Source: Streptococcus macacae NCTC 11558 (GTDB lineage: Bacteria; Bacillota; Bacilli; Lactobacillales; Streptococcaceae). Taken from it: a stretch of DNA of 64,000 bases. The position numbers and the translations under genes are program-made. Below are positions 32,109-42,864 of this stretch, piece by piece. The number at the start of each line of letters is the position of its first letter. Position 1 is the stretch's first letter. The stretch lies in assembly GCF_000187995.2 (NCBI RefSeq), contig NZ_AEUW02000001.1, positions 930,001 to 994,000 of the forward strand. Reading direction: 5' to 3'. The notes beneath the pieces were generated by a model that saw only the letters and a list, made by a program, of their open reading frames with translations, did not search any database and was not told the origin of the DNA.

Positions 32109-32137
32109 AGTTTATTCCTATTTCCGGCATTTGTCAA
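32109..32137 (-). promoter_or_regulatory. Predicted promoter of the ATP synthase operon
   Basis: Minus-strand -35 TTGACA (32132-32137), 17-base spacer, -10 TAAACT (32109-32114), about 25-30 bases before the atpE RBS. Confidence 0.75.
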
Positions 32138-32382
32138 CGAAAATAACGAATTGTCTTTACCTTTTCATAATATTTTCATTTCTTTTTCCCATTTTGCTTT
32201 TTTTCCTGCCCCAGTCTTTTTAAAATCTATCATTAAAAGTAAGATAAATGCTTCTTTAAAGTGGACAAAAAAGCTAAGAACACCATTTAAAAGTTGACTT
32301 TCTTTGATTTAAATAAAGTCAATAGTTTTTTGGCTCTTTTTCTTTAGATCAAACAGTTACAAACTATTTTCTCTCTAAAAAT
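32138..32382. other. Non-coding stretch between the glgP terminator and the atp promoter
   Basis: AT-rich, no gene and no convincing RNA structure seen. Confidence 0.5.
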
Positions 32383-32422
32383 AAGGGAGCAACAAGAATC
32401 CTTTCAATTCTGCTGCTCCCTT
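32383..32422 (-). terminator. Terminator of the glycogen operon
   Basis: AAGGGAGCAACAAGAAT (32383-32399) pairs with ATTCTGCTGCTCCCTT (32407-32422) with one bulge; ATTTTTAG follows on the minus strand. Ten bases after the glgP stop. Confidence 0.7.
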
Positions 32423-32431
32423 TGGGAAGGC

Positions 32432-34828
32432 TTATTTTTCTAAATGCCAAATTTCTTTAGCATATTCTGTAATCGTATCATCAGAAGTAAATTTATCTGA
32501 GTTTGCAATATTACGTAAACTCATACGCTGCCAGGTCTCTTGATCGCGATAAAGTGAATCAATTTTTTCTTGTGCTTCTACATAGGAAGTAAAGTCTTCC
32601 AAAAGGAAATATTCATCATTATGTGTTATCAGAGCCTCATAAATTTCAGTGCCTTCACTTTGGCTATTAGGAATCGTACCATTGATAAAGGTGTCTACCA
32701 CACGGCGAATGAGCGGATTGGATTCATAAACACCGCGTGAATAATAATCATGGCTTTCATAATGCCGGTAGACGTCATCTTTATTCATACCAAAGATAAT
32801 GATATTATCATCACCGACTTCATCTTTAATTTCAATATTTGCACCATCCAGCGTTGCCAGCGTAATAGCTCCTGTCATCATAAACTTCATATTAGAAGTC
32901 CCTGAGGCTTCTTTAGAAGCTAGTGAAATCTGTTCGGATACATTGGCTGCTGGAATAATGAGTTCTGCTAAACTGACATTATAGTTTTCTAAGAAAACAA
33001 CTTTGAGTTTCCCTTGAAGAGAATCATCATGATTGATAAGATTAGCCAGTTCGTTAATCAATTTAATGACAGATTTCGCAAAATGATAGCCCGGTGCTGC
33101 TTTAGCGCCAAAGATAAAGACTCTAGGAACCATATCTTTATCTGGATTATCTTTTAGATCCCAGTACAATTTGATAATATGCAAAAGGTTTAAAAGCTGC
33201 CGTTTGTATGCATGCAGCCTCTTTACTTGGACATCAAAGATCGCCTCGGTAGAAACATCAATACCTGTTGTTTCTTTAATATAGGCTGCTAATTTGGCTT
33301 TGGCATCCTGTTTGACACGGTAGAAAGTATTGAGAACAGCTTGATCATCTACAAATTCATTTAATTTTCGCAATTCATGAATATCTTTGCGCCAGTTCTT
33401 GCCGATAGTCTGATCCAGTGCTTTCGAAAGCTCCGGTGCTGCAATCTGTGTCCAGCGGCGCTGAACGATACCATTGGTCTTATTGTTAAATTTTCCGGGA
33501 TAAAGCATGTAAAAATCATGCAGTGTATCTTCTTTAAGCAATTCGGTATGAAGCTTAGCCACACCGTTAACAGAATGCCCGCCAATAATGGCAAGATTGG
33601 CCATGTGGATCTGATTATCTTTAACAATCCGTGTATTTTCAATGATCTGCGGATCAATCCCTTTTTGCGCCAGACCCGCTACAAAACGGTTGTCTATTTC
33701 AAGAACAATTTGGTAAACACGGGGAAGAACATGCTTGAAAAGCCCAGCATCCCATTTTTCCAAGGCTTCTGAAAGAATAGTATGATTGGTATAACTCATG
33801 GTTTTAACCGTGGTTTCCCAAGCTTGATCCCATTCCAGTCCATATTCATCTACTAGTAAACGCATGAATTCGGCAGGAGCTACTGCTGGATGAGTATCGT
33901 TAGTGTGCACTGAAACTTTTTCATGGATCTTCTCAAGCGGCAGCCCTTGCTTCAAATAAGATTTGATAATCGTTTGAAGTCCTGCACTTGTCATAAAGTA
34001 TTCCTGAATCAAACGCAATTCTTTTCCTTCATAATTAGAATCATCTGGATAAAGGATAGCTGTAATATTTTTAACACGGCGGCGTGATTCTAAAGTGGGA
34101 TAATCCAGTTCATATTCTTCAGGGATTTCAACATCCCAAAGGCGAAGATTATTAATATTGTCATTACCGTAACCGATTTGCGGGACATCATAAGGGACAG
34201 CACGAAGAACCTGCGCGCCGTCATAAACAGGAACGATACGTCCTTCTTCATTGGCCTGTAGATAAACATTCCCAAAAAGTTTTACTTCAACGGTATCATG
34301 ATCTTTACGTGTCTCCCAAACATTGCCAACAGAACCAAACCAAGAGTCAGGAAGCTCAACCTGATAGCCATCAACTATCCGCTGCTTAAAGAGGCCGTAT
34401 TTATAGCGAAGGCCATTGCCAAAACCTGGATAGCCTGTTGTCGCCAGCGAGTCCATAAAAGCAGCGGCTAGCCGGCCTAATCCGCCGTTTCCCAATGCCA
34501 TATCATGTTCGGCATTTTTTACTAGTTCAAAATCGACACCTAGGTCTGTAAATCCTTCCTTAACTGTCTCTAGAATCCCTAAATTCAAAAGATTTGTTTC
34601 AAGCATCCGTCCAGGAAGAAATTCAATGGAAAAGTAATAAGCTACTTTTTGCTGTTTTTCTGAGATATTTCGATTTCTTTCCAGCCATAGCGGTGTGTAA
34701 TATTTACGAATAACTTTTGCTAAGGAAGCAAAAAGTTCCGTTGGTGTGGCCTCAGCTACTTTGATTAACTGTTCTTCATGAAGAGTATCTTTAAAATCAC
34801 GAATAAATTTTTCTTTTGTTAATTGCAT
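32432..34828 (-). CDS. glgP: Glycogen phosphorylase of the glg operon
   Basis: 798 residues. Releases glucose-1-phosphate from alpha-1,4-glucan ends using pyridoxal phosphate. The PLP lysine is Lys648 in ASGTSNMKFMMTGA; the upstream signature [12 protein letters not shown] and the N-terminal [15 protein letters not shown] are intact. Last gene of glgB-glgC-glgD-glgA-glgP, 30 bases after glgA. It has an N-terminal extension compared with the second phosphorylase encoded at 59304-61580; the pair probably divide labour between stored glycogen (this one) and imported maltodextrin. Confidence 0.96.
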   Translation of the reverse strand: MQLTKEKFIRDFKDTLHEEQLIKVAEATPTELFASLAKVIRKYYTPLWLERNRNISEKQQKVAYYFSIEFLPGRMLETNLLNLGILETVKEGFTDLGVDFELVKNAEHDMALGNGGLGRLAAAFMDSLATTGYPGFGNGLRYKYGLFKQRIVDGYQVELPDSWFGSVGNVWETRKDHDTVEVKLFGNVYLQANEEGRIVPVYDGAQVLRAVPYDVPQIGYGNDNINNLRLWDVEIPEEYELDYPTLESRRRVKNITAILYPDDSNYEGKELRLIQEYFMTSAGLQTIIKSYLKQGLPLEKIHEKVSVHTNDTHPAVAPAEFMRLLVDEYGLEWDQAWETTVKTMSYTNHTILSEALEKWDAGLFKHVLPRVYQIVLEIDNRFVAGLAQKGIDPQIIENTRIVKDNQIHMANLAIIGGHSVNGVAKLHTELLKEDTLHDFYMLYPGKFNNKTNGIVQRRWTQIAAPELSKALDQTIGKNWRKDIHELRKLNEFVDDQAVLNTFYRVKQDAKAKLAAYIKETTGIDVSTEAIFDVQVKRLHAYKRQLLNLLHIIKLYWDLKDNPDKDMVPRVFIFGAKAAPGYHFAKSVIKLINELANLINHDDSLQGKLKVVFLENYNVSLAELIIPAANVSEQISLASKEASGTSNMKFMMTGAITLATLDGANIEIKDEVGDDNIIIFGMNKDDVYRHYESHDYYSRGVYESNPLIRRVVDTFINGTIPNSQSEGTEIYEALITHNDEYFLLEDFTSYVEAQEKIDSLYRDQETWQRMSLRNIANSDKFTSDDTITEYAKEIWHLEK

Positions 34829-34858
34829 GATATTCCTTTCCCTAAAATAAGACCTAAC

Positions 34859-36289
34859 TTAGACAAGTTCTCTATATAAATGTTCATAAGCCTGACTGGC
34901 TGTATCCCATGAAAAATCAGTCGTCATAGCACTTTCCTGCAGCTTCTTCCAGTCCTTTTCTCTGTTATAGTAAACATCCAAAGCTTTTGCTAAGGTTCTA
35001 GTCAGCCAATAACCTGAAAATTCTTGGAAACCAAAGCCAGTCCCTGTTTTGTCAAATTCATTATAAGGAATAACTGTATCACGCAGACCTCCTACTTCAT
35101 GTACAAGAGGAAGACTGCCGTAGCGCATAGCCATCATCTGCGAAAGGCCGCAGGGTTCAAAAGCACTTGGCATTAAGAAAATATCACTGGCTGCATAAAT
35201 CTGCTGAGCCAAGGTCAAATCAAACATGATATTAGCAGACATTTTCTCAGGATAGGCTTGAGCAAACCATGAAAAAGCATTCTCAAATTCGGCATAGCCT
35301 GTTCCCAATAAAACAAGCTGAATATCCATCTGCATCATGGCATTGAGTTCATTGACAACCAGATTAAAACCTTTTTGATCTGTCAAGCGAGAGACAACTC
35401 CAATGAGAGCAACATCATCACGCACCGGCAAACCAAGCTGCTCCTGCAAGGCTGCCTTATTTTTTGCTTTGCCTGATAAGTCATCTTTTGAAAAATGGGC
35501 CAGCAAATGCTCATCTGTTCTTGGATCCAATAATTCGGTATCAATTCCATTCACGATACCGCTTAACTTACCAGACTCCATGCGCATGATTTGATCAAGT
35601 CCTTTACCAAACTCAGGCGTTTGAATTTCTTGAGCATAAGAGGGAGATACAGTCGTCACACGATCAGCATAAAGAATAGCAGCCTTCATCCAATTTAGGC
35701 AGTCTCTCCAGCGCAAGGTTCCATCCCAATAACGCTCTTCGCCAACACCAAAGACTTCTCCTAAAAGAGAAGGAGCAAATTGACCCTGAAATTCAATATT
35801 ATGAATGGTAAAGACCGTTTTAATCTTTTGATAAGCATTAATCCAGTGGTACTTTTCCTTCAGCAAGAAAGGAATCATAGCAGTATGGTAATCATGAACA
35901 TGCAGTATATCTGGAATAAAATCAATCTTCTCCATCGCTTCCAATGCTGCTAACTGAAAGAAAGCAAAGCGTTCACCGTCGTCAAATTCTCCATAAACCT
36001 GACCGCGGTAAAAATAATGATTGTTATCAATAAAGTAAAAATCAACACCGTCTTTGACCGTATGTTTGATACCAACATATTCATGACGCCAGCCAACATT
36101 CGTAAAGAAATAGAAAAGATCTTCTATTTCTTCACCAAATTTAGCATCAATACTGTCATAATAAGGAAGGATAACACTTACTTCATTTCCCTTTTTAACC
36201 AGAGATTTAGGCAATGCACCAATCACATCACCTAAACCACCTATCTTAGCAAAAGGGGAGCCTTCTGCCGCTACAAATAAAATTTTCAT
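34859..36289 (-). CDS. glgA: Glycogen synthase (ADP-glucose)
   Basis: 476 residues, GT5 family. Transfers glucose from ADP-glucose to the growing alpha-1,4 chain. The ADP-glucose-binding [13 protein letters not shown] (residues 15-27) and the C-terminal catalytic [14 protein letters not shown] motif (near 377-390) are both intact. Its ATG shares one base with the glgD stop, so it is coupled. Confidence 0.97.
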   Translation of the reverse strand: MKILFVAAEGSPFAKIGGLGDVIGALPKSLVKKGNEVSVILPYYDSIDAKFGEEIEDLFYFFTNVGWRHEYVGIKHTVKDGVDFYFIDNNHYFYRGQVYGEFDDGERFAFFQLAALEAMEKIDFIPDILHVHDYHTAMIPFLLKEKYHWINAYQKIKTVFTIHNIEFQGQFAPSLLGEVFGVGEERYWDGTLRWRDCLNWMKAAILYADRVTTVSPSYAQEIQTPEFGKGLDQIMRMESGKLSGIVNGIDTELLDPRTDEHLLAHFSKDDLSGKAKNKAALQEQLGLPVRDDVALIGVVSRLTDQKGFNLVVNELNAMMQMDIQLVLLGTGYAEFENAFSWFAQAYPEKMSANIMFDLTLAQQIYAASDIFLMPSAFEPCGLSQMMAMRYGSLPLVHEVGGLRDTVIPYNEFDKTGTGFGFQEFSGYWLTRTLAKALDVYYNREKDWKKLQESAMTTDFSWDTASQAYEHLYRELV

Positions 36290-37419
36290 TATACTATATC
36301 CTCAACAACCTCACTTGTTTTTCCGATAACAACAGGATTTTCTTTGCTTCCTCGAATCGTCACTCCTGCTGCAATACTGACATTTTTATCAATAATCGCA
36401 TTTTCCACAACAGCTCCTTCACCAATCGTAACTTTAGGGAAGATTATACTGTTTGTAACCTGAGAATTAGCCGAGACTCGGCAATTACGCGAAATAATTG
36501 AATGCTCAACAGTTCCTCGCACAATACTTCCTGAAGCAAACTGAGCATTTTTAACAGTTGATTCCCTTGCAAAATAAGTTGCTTCTTCATTCTTAACTTT
36601 TGTATAAACTTTTTGATTAGAATAAAGCAATGAATAGAACTTTTGAGGATCCAGCATATCCATATTCGCTTTGTAATAAGAGCTGACCGAAGAGATATTA
36701 GCCAGATAGCCAGTGTATTCAAAAGCAAGGGCTTTATCTGCCACTGCTAAATCACGAAGCAAAAAGCGAAGATTCTGAGGCTCATTTTTTTCCATCTCTT
36801 TTTCAATTTGTTCAATCAGCCAAGGTGTGCTGATAACATAAATGCCTGCTGACATCTTTTCAACCGGATTAGAAGCCTCAAATTCTCGGCGTCCAACGAC
36901 AGAATCTGTCTCGTCAATTTCCAAAATATCATTAGCTGCAGAAATAGACTCAGCCGGTAATTTTTTATAAACCACTGTCATGTGACGTTCATTCGCATTA
37001 TGCAAATGGATAACTTGCTCTAAATCAATATTACAAAGAATATCACTGCTCATATAAACAGTCAAATCTGAACCTGAGCGTTTGAGATAGGTTAAAATCT
37101 GATCATAATATTCTTCATCAGCATAAACACTGTCTTCTCTCGTATTATAAAAACCAAGAAAATAATGACTAAGAAGTGTATTTAATCCCCATTCACGGCC
37201 GCTGCGGATATGATCAAAAATAGAGCGAATATTTTGTCCGCGAAAAATACCATAGACACTGCGGATACCTGCATTAGCTAGGCTGGATAATTGAAAATCA
37301 ATTAAACGGTATTTGCCATCAAAAGGCAAACTAGCCAAAGGACGTGTATCTGTCAGGCCTTTCATTTCAGGAAAACCAATAGCACTCCCGAGAATTGCAG
37401 AATATTTATCAATCTTCAT
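36289..37419 (-). CDS. glgD: Glucose-1-phosphate adenylyltransferase GlgD subunit
   Basis: 376 residues. Paralogue and partner of GlgC. The N-terminus lacks the GGxGTRL nucleotide-binding motif (it has [11 protein letters not shown]), consistent with a non-catalytic, modulatory role as known for Firmicutes GlgD. C-terminal left-handed beta-helix repeats ([20 protein letters not shown]) are present. Overlaps the glgC end by 11 bases. Confidence 0.95.
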   Translation of the reverse strand: MKIDKYSAILGSAIGFPEMKGLTDTRPLASLPFDGKYRLIDFQLSSLANAGIRSVYGIFRGQNIRSIFDHIRSGREWGLNTLLSHYFLGFYNTREDSVYADEEYYDQILTYLKRSGSDLTVYMSSDILCNIDLEQVIHLHNANERHMTVVYKKLPAESISAANDILEIDETDSVVGRREFEASNPVEKMSAGIYVISTPWLIEQIEKEMEKNEPQNLRFLLRDLAVADKALAFEYTGYLANISSVSSYYKANMDMLDPQKFYSLLYSNQKVYTKVKNEEATYFARESTVKNAQFASGSIVRGTVEHSIISRNCRVSANSQVTNSIIFPKVTIGEGAVVENAIIDKNVSIAAGVTIRGSKENPVVIGKTSEVVEDIV

Positions 37420-38548
37420 TTGGAACCCCCACTACTTCATTATATCCAATAACTTGAACGTCATCTGTGCCTTCAATTTCAACACCTTCGCCAATTTTAG
37501 CCCCTTCACCAACAATGGCTCGCCTTATTTTAGCTCCTTCGCCAATCACAGCACCGCTCATAATAAAGGAGTCCTTAATTTCAGCTCCCTCTTTAACCTG
37601 AACATTTGTTGAGAGAATAGAATGTTCAACCTTGCCAGATACAAAGCAGCCATCTACAACAAGCGAGTCTTTTACACTGGCCTCGTCTGCGATAAAGTTT
37701 GGCGGTGCAATGAGGTTTCTGGAGTAAATCTTCCAGGAACGGTCACGGCTGTTGAGCTCATTATCTTCACCAATATACTCCATATTAGCTTCCCAAAGCG
37801 ATTCAATAGTACCAACATCTTTCCAGTAACCCTTGAAATTGTAAGTATAGACACGATCGCCAGATTCAAGATAGGCAGGGATAACATTTTTACCAAAGTC
37901 AGACATGTCAATGTTATTTTTTTCGGCATCTACCAGCATATTGCGCAGACGGCGCCAGTTAAAAATATAGATTCCCATAGAAGCTTTTGTGGATTTGGGA
38001 TGCTCAGGTTTTTCTTCAAACTCAACGATTCGATCATTAGAGTCTGTGTTCATAATCCCAAAGCGGCTAGCTTCTTTAAGAGGAACATCGATAACAGCGA
38101 CTGTCAGACTGGCTAGATTATCTTTATGAGTTTGCAGCATGTCATCATAATCCATTTTATAAATATGATCTCCAGATAAGATCAAAACGTATTCTGGATC
38201 AATACTGTCAATATAATCAATATTTTGGTAAATAGCATGGCTGGTCCCTTGGAACCAACGGTTTCCTTCTGTTGCTGAATAAGGCTGCAAAATAGTTGCT
38301 CCAGAATCAATACCATCAAGACCCCAGCTAGAACCATTTCCAATATGGCTGTTAAGCGCCAAAGGCTGATATTGAGTGATTACTCCGACATTATTAATTC
38401 CTGAATTAGCACAATTAGAGAGAGCAAAATCGATAATACGATAGCGTCCTCCAAACTGTACAGCAGGTTTGGCAATGCTTTGTGTCAGTTTTCCAAGACG
38501 TGTTCCTTGCCCTCCAGCAAGAATAAGAGCTAACATTTCATTCTTCAT
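37409..38548 (-). CDS. glgC: Glucose-1-phosphate adenylyltransferase catalytic subunit
   Basis: 379 residues from the ATG at 38548, which has AAGGA eight bases upstream; a six-codon longer frame has no RBS. Makes ADP-glucose, the committed step of glycogen synthesis. GGQGTRLG is at residues 12-19, followed by [15 protein letters not shown]; the C-terminal beta-helix hexapeptide repeats ([21 protein letters not shown]) are clear. Lies 24 bases after glgB. Confidence 0.97.
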   Translation of the reverse strand: MKNEMLALILAGGQGTRLGKLTQSIAKPAVQFGGRYRIIDFALSNCANSGINNVGVITQYQPLALNSHIGNGSSWGLDGIDSGATILQPYSATEGNRWFQGTSHAIYQNIDYIDSIDPEYVLILSGDHIYKMDYDDMLQTHKDNLASLTVAVIDVPLKEASRFGIMNTDSNDRIVEFEEKPEHPKSTKASMGIYIFNWRRLRNMLVDAEKNNIDMSDFGKNVIPAYLESGDRVYTYNFKGYWKDVGTIESLWEANMEYIGEDNELNSRDRSWKIYSRNLIAPPNFIADEASVKDSLVVDGCFVSGKVEHSILSTNVQVKEGAEIKDSFIMSGAVIGEGAKIRRAIVGEGAKIGEGVEIEGTDDVQVIGYNEVVGVPNED

Positions 38549-38572
38549 ATAATCTATCCTTCCCAAGTTACC

Positions 38573-40459
38573 TTATTTTCTTAAACGACGTTTAATTTTC
38601 CAAATACTTGCTCCTAAAGCAGGCAGCGTAAAACAAAGTGTATTTTCATAGTGCTTCCACAATTCTTTTTGTGTCTGCACAGTTTCATTATGTTCTTTCC
38701 AAACACCACCGTATTCTTCAAGCTCTGTATTCCATATCTCTTCATAAATTCCTGCAAGCGGAACACCTATTTTAAAATGGCGGCGTTCAACAGGTACCAT
38801 ATTAAAAATACAAATCAGCATATCTCCTTTAGCGTCTTTACGAATAAAGGATAAAACACTTTGATCAACATTATCTGCATCAATAATTTCAAGGCCATCA
38901 TAGCTTAGATCAAGCTGCCATAGTGCTTTATGATCTTTATAAAACTGATTGAGCTTACTTGTGAAGGTCTGCATTTTGAGGTTGAGTCCATCTTCTTCCT
39001 CAAGATTGCCCCACTCAAGAGCTTGATCATACTTCCATTCTAAAAACTGACCAAATTCACTTCCCATAAAAAGAAGCTTCTTTCCTGGATGGCACATTTG
39101 ATAAGTGTAAAGATTTCTCAAGCCTGCAAACTGATTATAGCGATCTCCCCACATTTTATGCATCAAACTCTTCTTACCATGTACAACCTCATCATGTGAA
39201 AAAGGTAAAATAAAGTTTTCTGAGAAGAGATACATAAAACTAAAAGTCACTAAATTAAAATCGTATTTACGATAAATAGGATCCTCTTCATAAAATCTAA
39301 GCAGATCATTCATCCAGCCCATATTCCACTTATAATCAAAACCCAGACCTCCTTCTTCACGACGGCCCGTGATTTTAGTTGAAGCTGTTGACTCTTCCGC
39401 AATCATCATGACATCTGGATGAGCTAGTTTTAAGACTGTATTTAAACGCTGTAAGAAATAATAACCTTCTAAATTACGATTGCCGCCTTCTTGATTAGGC
39501 TGCCAGGGGCCTTCATCATAATCTAGATAAAGCATATTGCTGACAGCATCCACGCGGATACCATCAATATGATAAAAATCAATCCAAAATTTAGCACTAG
39601 AAATCAGAAAAGACTGGACTTGATTTTTGCCAAGATCAAAATTCAAAGCTCCCCAACGATAATTATGCGCTCTATCATGATCCTGATATTCAAAAGTTGC
39701 TGTCCCATCAAAATAAGCTAAGGCATCATCATTTTGTGTAAAATGTCCTGGAACCCAGTCCACAATGACACCAATATTGTTAAGATGACAGGCTTCTACA
39801 AAGTCCTGAAATTCCTCAGGGCTGCCATAGCTGTGTTCTAAAGCAAAGAAGCCCATCAGCTGATAACCCCAGCTCATTCCCAGAGGATGAGCCATTAATG
39901 GCATAAACTCAACGTGAGTATAATTCATCTTGACCAGATAAGGAATCAGCTCCTTTGTCAATTGTGCAAAAGTATAAGGGCTGCCGTCTTCATTTTGATT
40001 CCAAGATCCGGCATGCACTTCATAAATAGATACCGGCCTATTAAAGAAGCCCAATCGTTTACGCCGTCCCAACCAAAGGCCGTCTTTCCATTTTTTTTCG
40101 GGAATGGTTCGAATCAACGCTCCCGTACCAGGACGATCTTCCAAATAGACAGCAAAGGGATCCATTTTTTCAACGACCTGACCGCCTTGTCTTTTGACAA
40201 GGTATTTATAAATCTGTCCCTCCTTAGGCAAATCTGTAAAAACTTCCCAGACACCGGCTTCGTTTTTTACCATTTGTATAGGATGGTCAGACCAGTCTGT
40301 AAAATCACCGATCAAATGAAGATCCTCAGCATTTGGTGCCCAGACTCTAAATACATAGCCAGCCAGTCCGTTTTTTTCGGCTTTATGAAAGCCAAAATAA
40401 TGCTGAGCATGAAAATTTTCTCCTGTACCAAATGTTCTGAGAGCCTCTTTTTCGTTCAT
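38573..40459 (-). CDS. glgB: 1,4-alpha-glucan branching enzyme
   Basis: 628 residues, GH13_9. Introduces alpha-1,6 branches in glycogen. N-terminal CBM48 (about 20-115), then the TIM-barrel with nucleophile Asp304 (GIRVDAV), acid/base Glu355 (IAEES) and the third acid in [14 protein letters not shown]. An exceptionally strong RBS (AAGGAGGTGA) precedes the ATG. First gene of the glg operon. Its nearest promoter appears to lie inside the 3' end of pulA. Confidence 0.97.
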   Translation of the reverse strand: MNEKEALRTFGTGENFHAQHYFGFHKAEKNGLAGYVFRVWAPNAEDLHLIGDFTDWSDHPIQMVKNEAGVWEVFTDLPKEGQIYKYLVKRQGGQVVEKMDPFAVYLEDRPGTGALIRTIPEKKWKDGLWLGRRKRLGFFNRPVSIYEVHAGSWNQNEDGSPYTFAQLTKELIPYLVKMNYTHVEFMPLMAHPLGMSWGYQLMGFFALEHSYGSPEEFQDFVEACHLNNIGVIVDWVPGHFTQNDDALAYFDGTATFEYQDHDRAHNYRWGALNFDLGKNQVQSFLISSAKFWIDFYHIDGIRVDAVSNMLYLDYDEGPWQPNQEGGNRNLEGYYFLQRLNTVLKLAHPDVMMIAEESTASTKITGRREEGGLGFDYKWNMGWMNDLLRFYEEDPIYRKYDFNLVTFSFMYLFSENFILPFSHDEVVHGKKSLMHKMWGDRYNQFAGLRNLYTYQMCHPGKKLLFMGSEFGQFLEWKYDQALEWGNLEEEDGLNLKMQTFTSKLNQFYKDHKALWQLDLSYDGLEIIDADNVDQSVLSFIRKDAKGDMLICIFNMVPVERRHFKIGVPLAGIYEEIWNTELEEYGGVWKEHNETVQTQKELWKHYENTLCFTLPALGASIWKIKRRLRK

Positions 40460-40525
40460 CCTGTCACCTCCTTAACATTTGTCTTAGCTAGGCAGCGGTC
40501 ACTGAAAAGTCCTTTAAAAAAAGAA

Positions 40526-40552
40526 AAATAACCCAAGTAAAACTTGGATTAT
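40526..40552 (-). terminator. Terminator overlapping the pulA stop, within the glg leader
   Basis: AATAACCCAAG (40526-40536) pairs with CTTGGATTATT (40542-40552), one mismatch, 5-base loop; TTTCTTTTTTT follows on the minus strand. It ends pulA transcripts but lies between the predicted glg promoter and glgB, so it may also act as an attenuator. Confidence 0.7.
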
Positions 40553-42864
40553 TTTTTTAATTCAAAGACCGTAGCTGACAAAAATTCAAATTGACTTTTC
40601 AGTTTATGTAAGCGTTTTACATTTGTTAATATTATATCATAATTTTCGTATGCTGTCATATCAATTTGGGAATTTTTTCCACGGTTATTAAAAATTAATT
40701 TGAAGGTTTTGCTGCCACTGCTGATTGTAGCAGCCACTAAACCAGAACCATATTCAGCTGATTCAACATAGATGTGCTTGCGAATATCTTCAAAGGTCTG
40801 ATAAGAAAAAACAGCTTCTTTCGTTTTAAGGGCAATGAGCTTTCTGACAAAATCAACAGTTGATTTATAAAAAGTAACATTGTTCCAATCAACCTGATTA
40901 ACCTCATCTGGTGCGTTGTAACTATTCATAGCACGCTGCCTATCTTCCTCTGTTATCTCTCCATCAGGCCCTGTAGGAAAAAGTTTTGTTCTTAAAAATT
41001 CTTGCCCTAATTCTATAAAAGCGACTCCTTGCATAAGTATTCCAAGACTTGTAGCCAGCTCTACACGCTGAACATGGACATCTTGGCTGTCCTTAGAATT
41101 CAAAACCCACAGAAGGTCATTTAAATTGTAATTATCATGTGCTTCCACATAATTCACTACCTGAGTTGGCCTAAGATAAGGTGCTAACTCATCACTCCCT
41201 AAGAAGGCCTTAGCAATTTTGTCTTCCCTAGCTTCTCCAGAAACAAAACCTCTTTCAAAATCCCCATACACTTCTGCCCCTTTAATAGCATTGCGTGCAT
41301 CATCGTTAAAAAAGCCAATACGAGGCATTTGAAAAGCATTTTCTTTTTTAGCCTTATTTTCCGGCATAAGACCAGTTCCCATATCCCAGCCCTCACCATA
41401 GAGCAAGATATTAGGGTCTACTTCATCGACGGCCGATCGGATAGCATTCATTGTTTCGACATCATGCAGCCCCATCAAATCAAAACGAAAACCATCAATA
41501 TTATAAGCGTGAATCCAATACAAAATAGAGTCAATCATATATTTTCTGAACATCTCTTTTTCACTGGCTGTTTCATTTCCGCAGCCAGATCCATTCTGAA
41601 AGGAACCATCACTGTTCATACGGTAATAATAATCAGGAACAGCCAACTGAAAAGCTGAATCATAAGATGAATAGGTATGATTGTACACCACATCCATAAT
41701 GACCCCAATCCCCGCTTCATGATAAGCCTGAATAAGCTGTTTCAATTCTAAAATACGGGCAGTCGGAGCATGCGGATTGCTTGAAAAACTAGCTTCAGGC
41801 ACATTGTAATTTTCAGGATCATAGCCCCAATTGTAAGCATAGCTTCCATCATCATTAAAACTTTGATGATGATCGAAAACCGGCTGCAGCTGAACATAGC
41901 TAATGCCTAAATCCTTGAGATAATCAAACGTTGTCTTATCTCCATAAGCATTTTTAGTCCCTTTTTCAAAAGCACCTAGAAATTTTCCGCGGTTCTCCTG
42001 CCGAACACCTGAGGTTGCAGATTTTGAAAAATCACGAATATGCATCTCTGTGATGACCGCCTGAGCAGGGTTACTAAGACGCCAAAAAGCTTCTTTGCCT
42101 TGTTTAACCGTAAAACCTGCAGGAGTCAAGTCAGCATCAGCAATCACAATAGAACGCTGCCCATTAGCTGTAGTCGCAATAGTATAAGGATCTCTTGTCG
42201 TTCTAAAAGTCTTGCGTCTATAATAAACACGGTAAGAATAGGCGTGATAGTTTAAGTCCTCATCAACTGTTAAAGACCAAACGCCATGGGTATTTTCGTC
42301 ATGGTTATCAGGTGCTCTGCGTCCGCCGCGTTTCATTTTCAATACTTTAAGAACACTGGACTTTTCATCTGTGGACCTATAAATAATCAACTCGACTTTC
42401 TTCGCTGTCGGAGCCCAAAGGCGAAATTCAGTAGCTTCTTTACGGTAAGAAAAACCAAGCCAGCCTTGAAAGCCCCATTCATGATCAAAGCGCTGAAAAT
42501 TAAGAGCTGGATCAAAAGCATGAGGCTGGCGCTGACTGTAAGCATGACTGGCTACAGCTGCCTGTCTGGAATAGTATAAGGTATCGTCTCCCTGTACAAT
42601 CCAAACTTCTCTTTTTGTTAAGCCAGGATCACAATTAATCCGAAAATCAGGCGTTCGAGTAGACCAGTCGGCATTTTTTACAATAAGGTAGACATGGTTT
42701 TGAAATTGATCTGACTCATAGCTTAAATTACCGACAATTCCAAAACTATCAAAACGTGAGAAAAAAGCATCTTTTCCCATATGACCTTCTAGCCACTGCC
42801 ACATATTAAGGTCAAAATAATTGCCATTATTACTGTGGTAGTGGACAACGACAGAATTTTTCAT
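40549..42864 (-). CDS. pulA: Type I pullulanase, intracellular
   Basis: 771 residues, GH13_14. Hydrolyses alpha-1,6 branches in pullulan, glycogen and limit dextrins. No signal peptide, so cytoplasmic. An N-terminal carbohydrate-binding-like region (residues 1-100, HYHSNNGNYFDLNMWQW), then a CBM48-like domain (about 130-235), and the catalytic barrel with the type I signature YNWGYDPENYNVPE near residue 345, the nucleophile in FRFDLMGLHD and the acid in LYGEGWDMG. Starts within the dagK stop (4-base overlap), so it belongs to ligA-dagK-pulA. Works with GlgP on glycogen. Confidence 0.95.
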   Translation of the reverse strand: MKNSVVVHYHSNNGNYFDLNMWQWLEGHMGKDAFFSRFDSFGIVGNLSYESDQFQNHVYLIVKNADWSTRTPDFRINCDPGLTKREVWIVQGDDTLYYSRQAAVASHAYSQRQPHAFDPALNFQRFDHEWGFQGWLGFSYRKEATEFRLWAPTAKKVELIIYRSTDEKSSVLKVLKMKRGGRRAPDNHDENTHGVWSLTVDEDLNYHAYSYRVYYRRKTFRTTRDPYTIATTANGQRSIVIADADLTPAGFTVKQGKEAFWRLSNPAQAVITEMHIRDFSKSATSGVRQENRGKFLGAFEKGTKNAYGDKTTFDYLKDLGISYVQLQPVFDHHQSFNDDGSYAYNWGYDPENYNVPEASFSSNPHAPTARILELKQLIQAYHEAGIGVIMDVVYNHTYSSYDSAFQLAVPDYYYRMNSDGSFQNGSGCGNETASEKEMFRKYMIDSILYWIHAYNIDGFRFDLMGLHDVETMNAIRSAVDEVDPNILLYGEGWDMGTGLMPENKAKKENAFQMPRIGFFNDDARNAIKGAEVYGDFERGFVSGEAREDKIAKAFLGSDELAPYLRPTQVVNYVEAHDNYNLNDLLWVLNSKDSQDVHVQRVELATSLGILMQGVAFIELGQEFLRTKLFPTGPDGEITEEDRQRAMNSYNAPDEVNQVDWNNVTFYKSTVDFVRKLIALKTKEAVFSYQTFEDIRKHIYVESAEYGSGLVAATISSGSKTFKLIFNNRGKNSQIDMTAYENYDIILTNVKRLHKLKSQFEFLSATVFELKK
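40606..40659 (-). promoter_or_regulatory. Predicted glg operon promoter inside pulA, with a cre-like palindrome
   Basis: Minus-strand -35 ATGACA (40654-40659), 17-base spacer, extended -10 TGATATAAT (hexamer 40631-40636). Immediately downstream, at about +2 to +18, lies the palindrome ATGTAA-AACGC-TTACAT read on the minus strand (40606-40622), resembling a LacI-family/CcpA site with one extra base. It sits within the last 40 codons of pulA. Confidence 0.55.
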
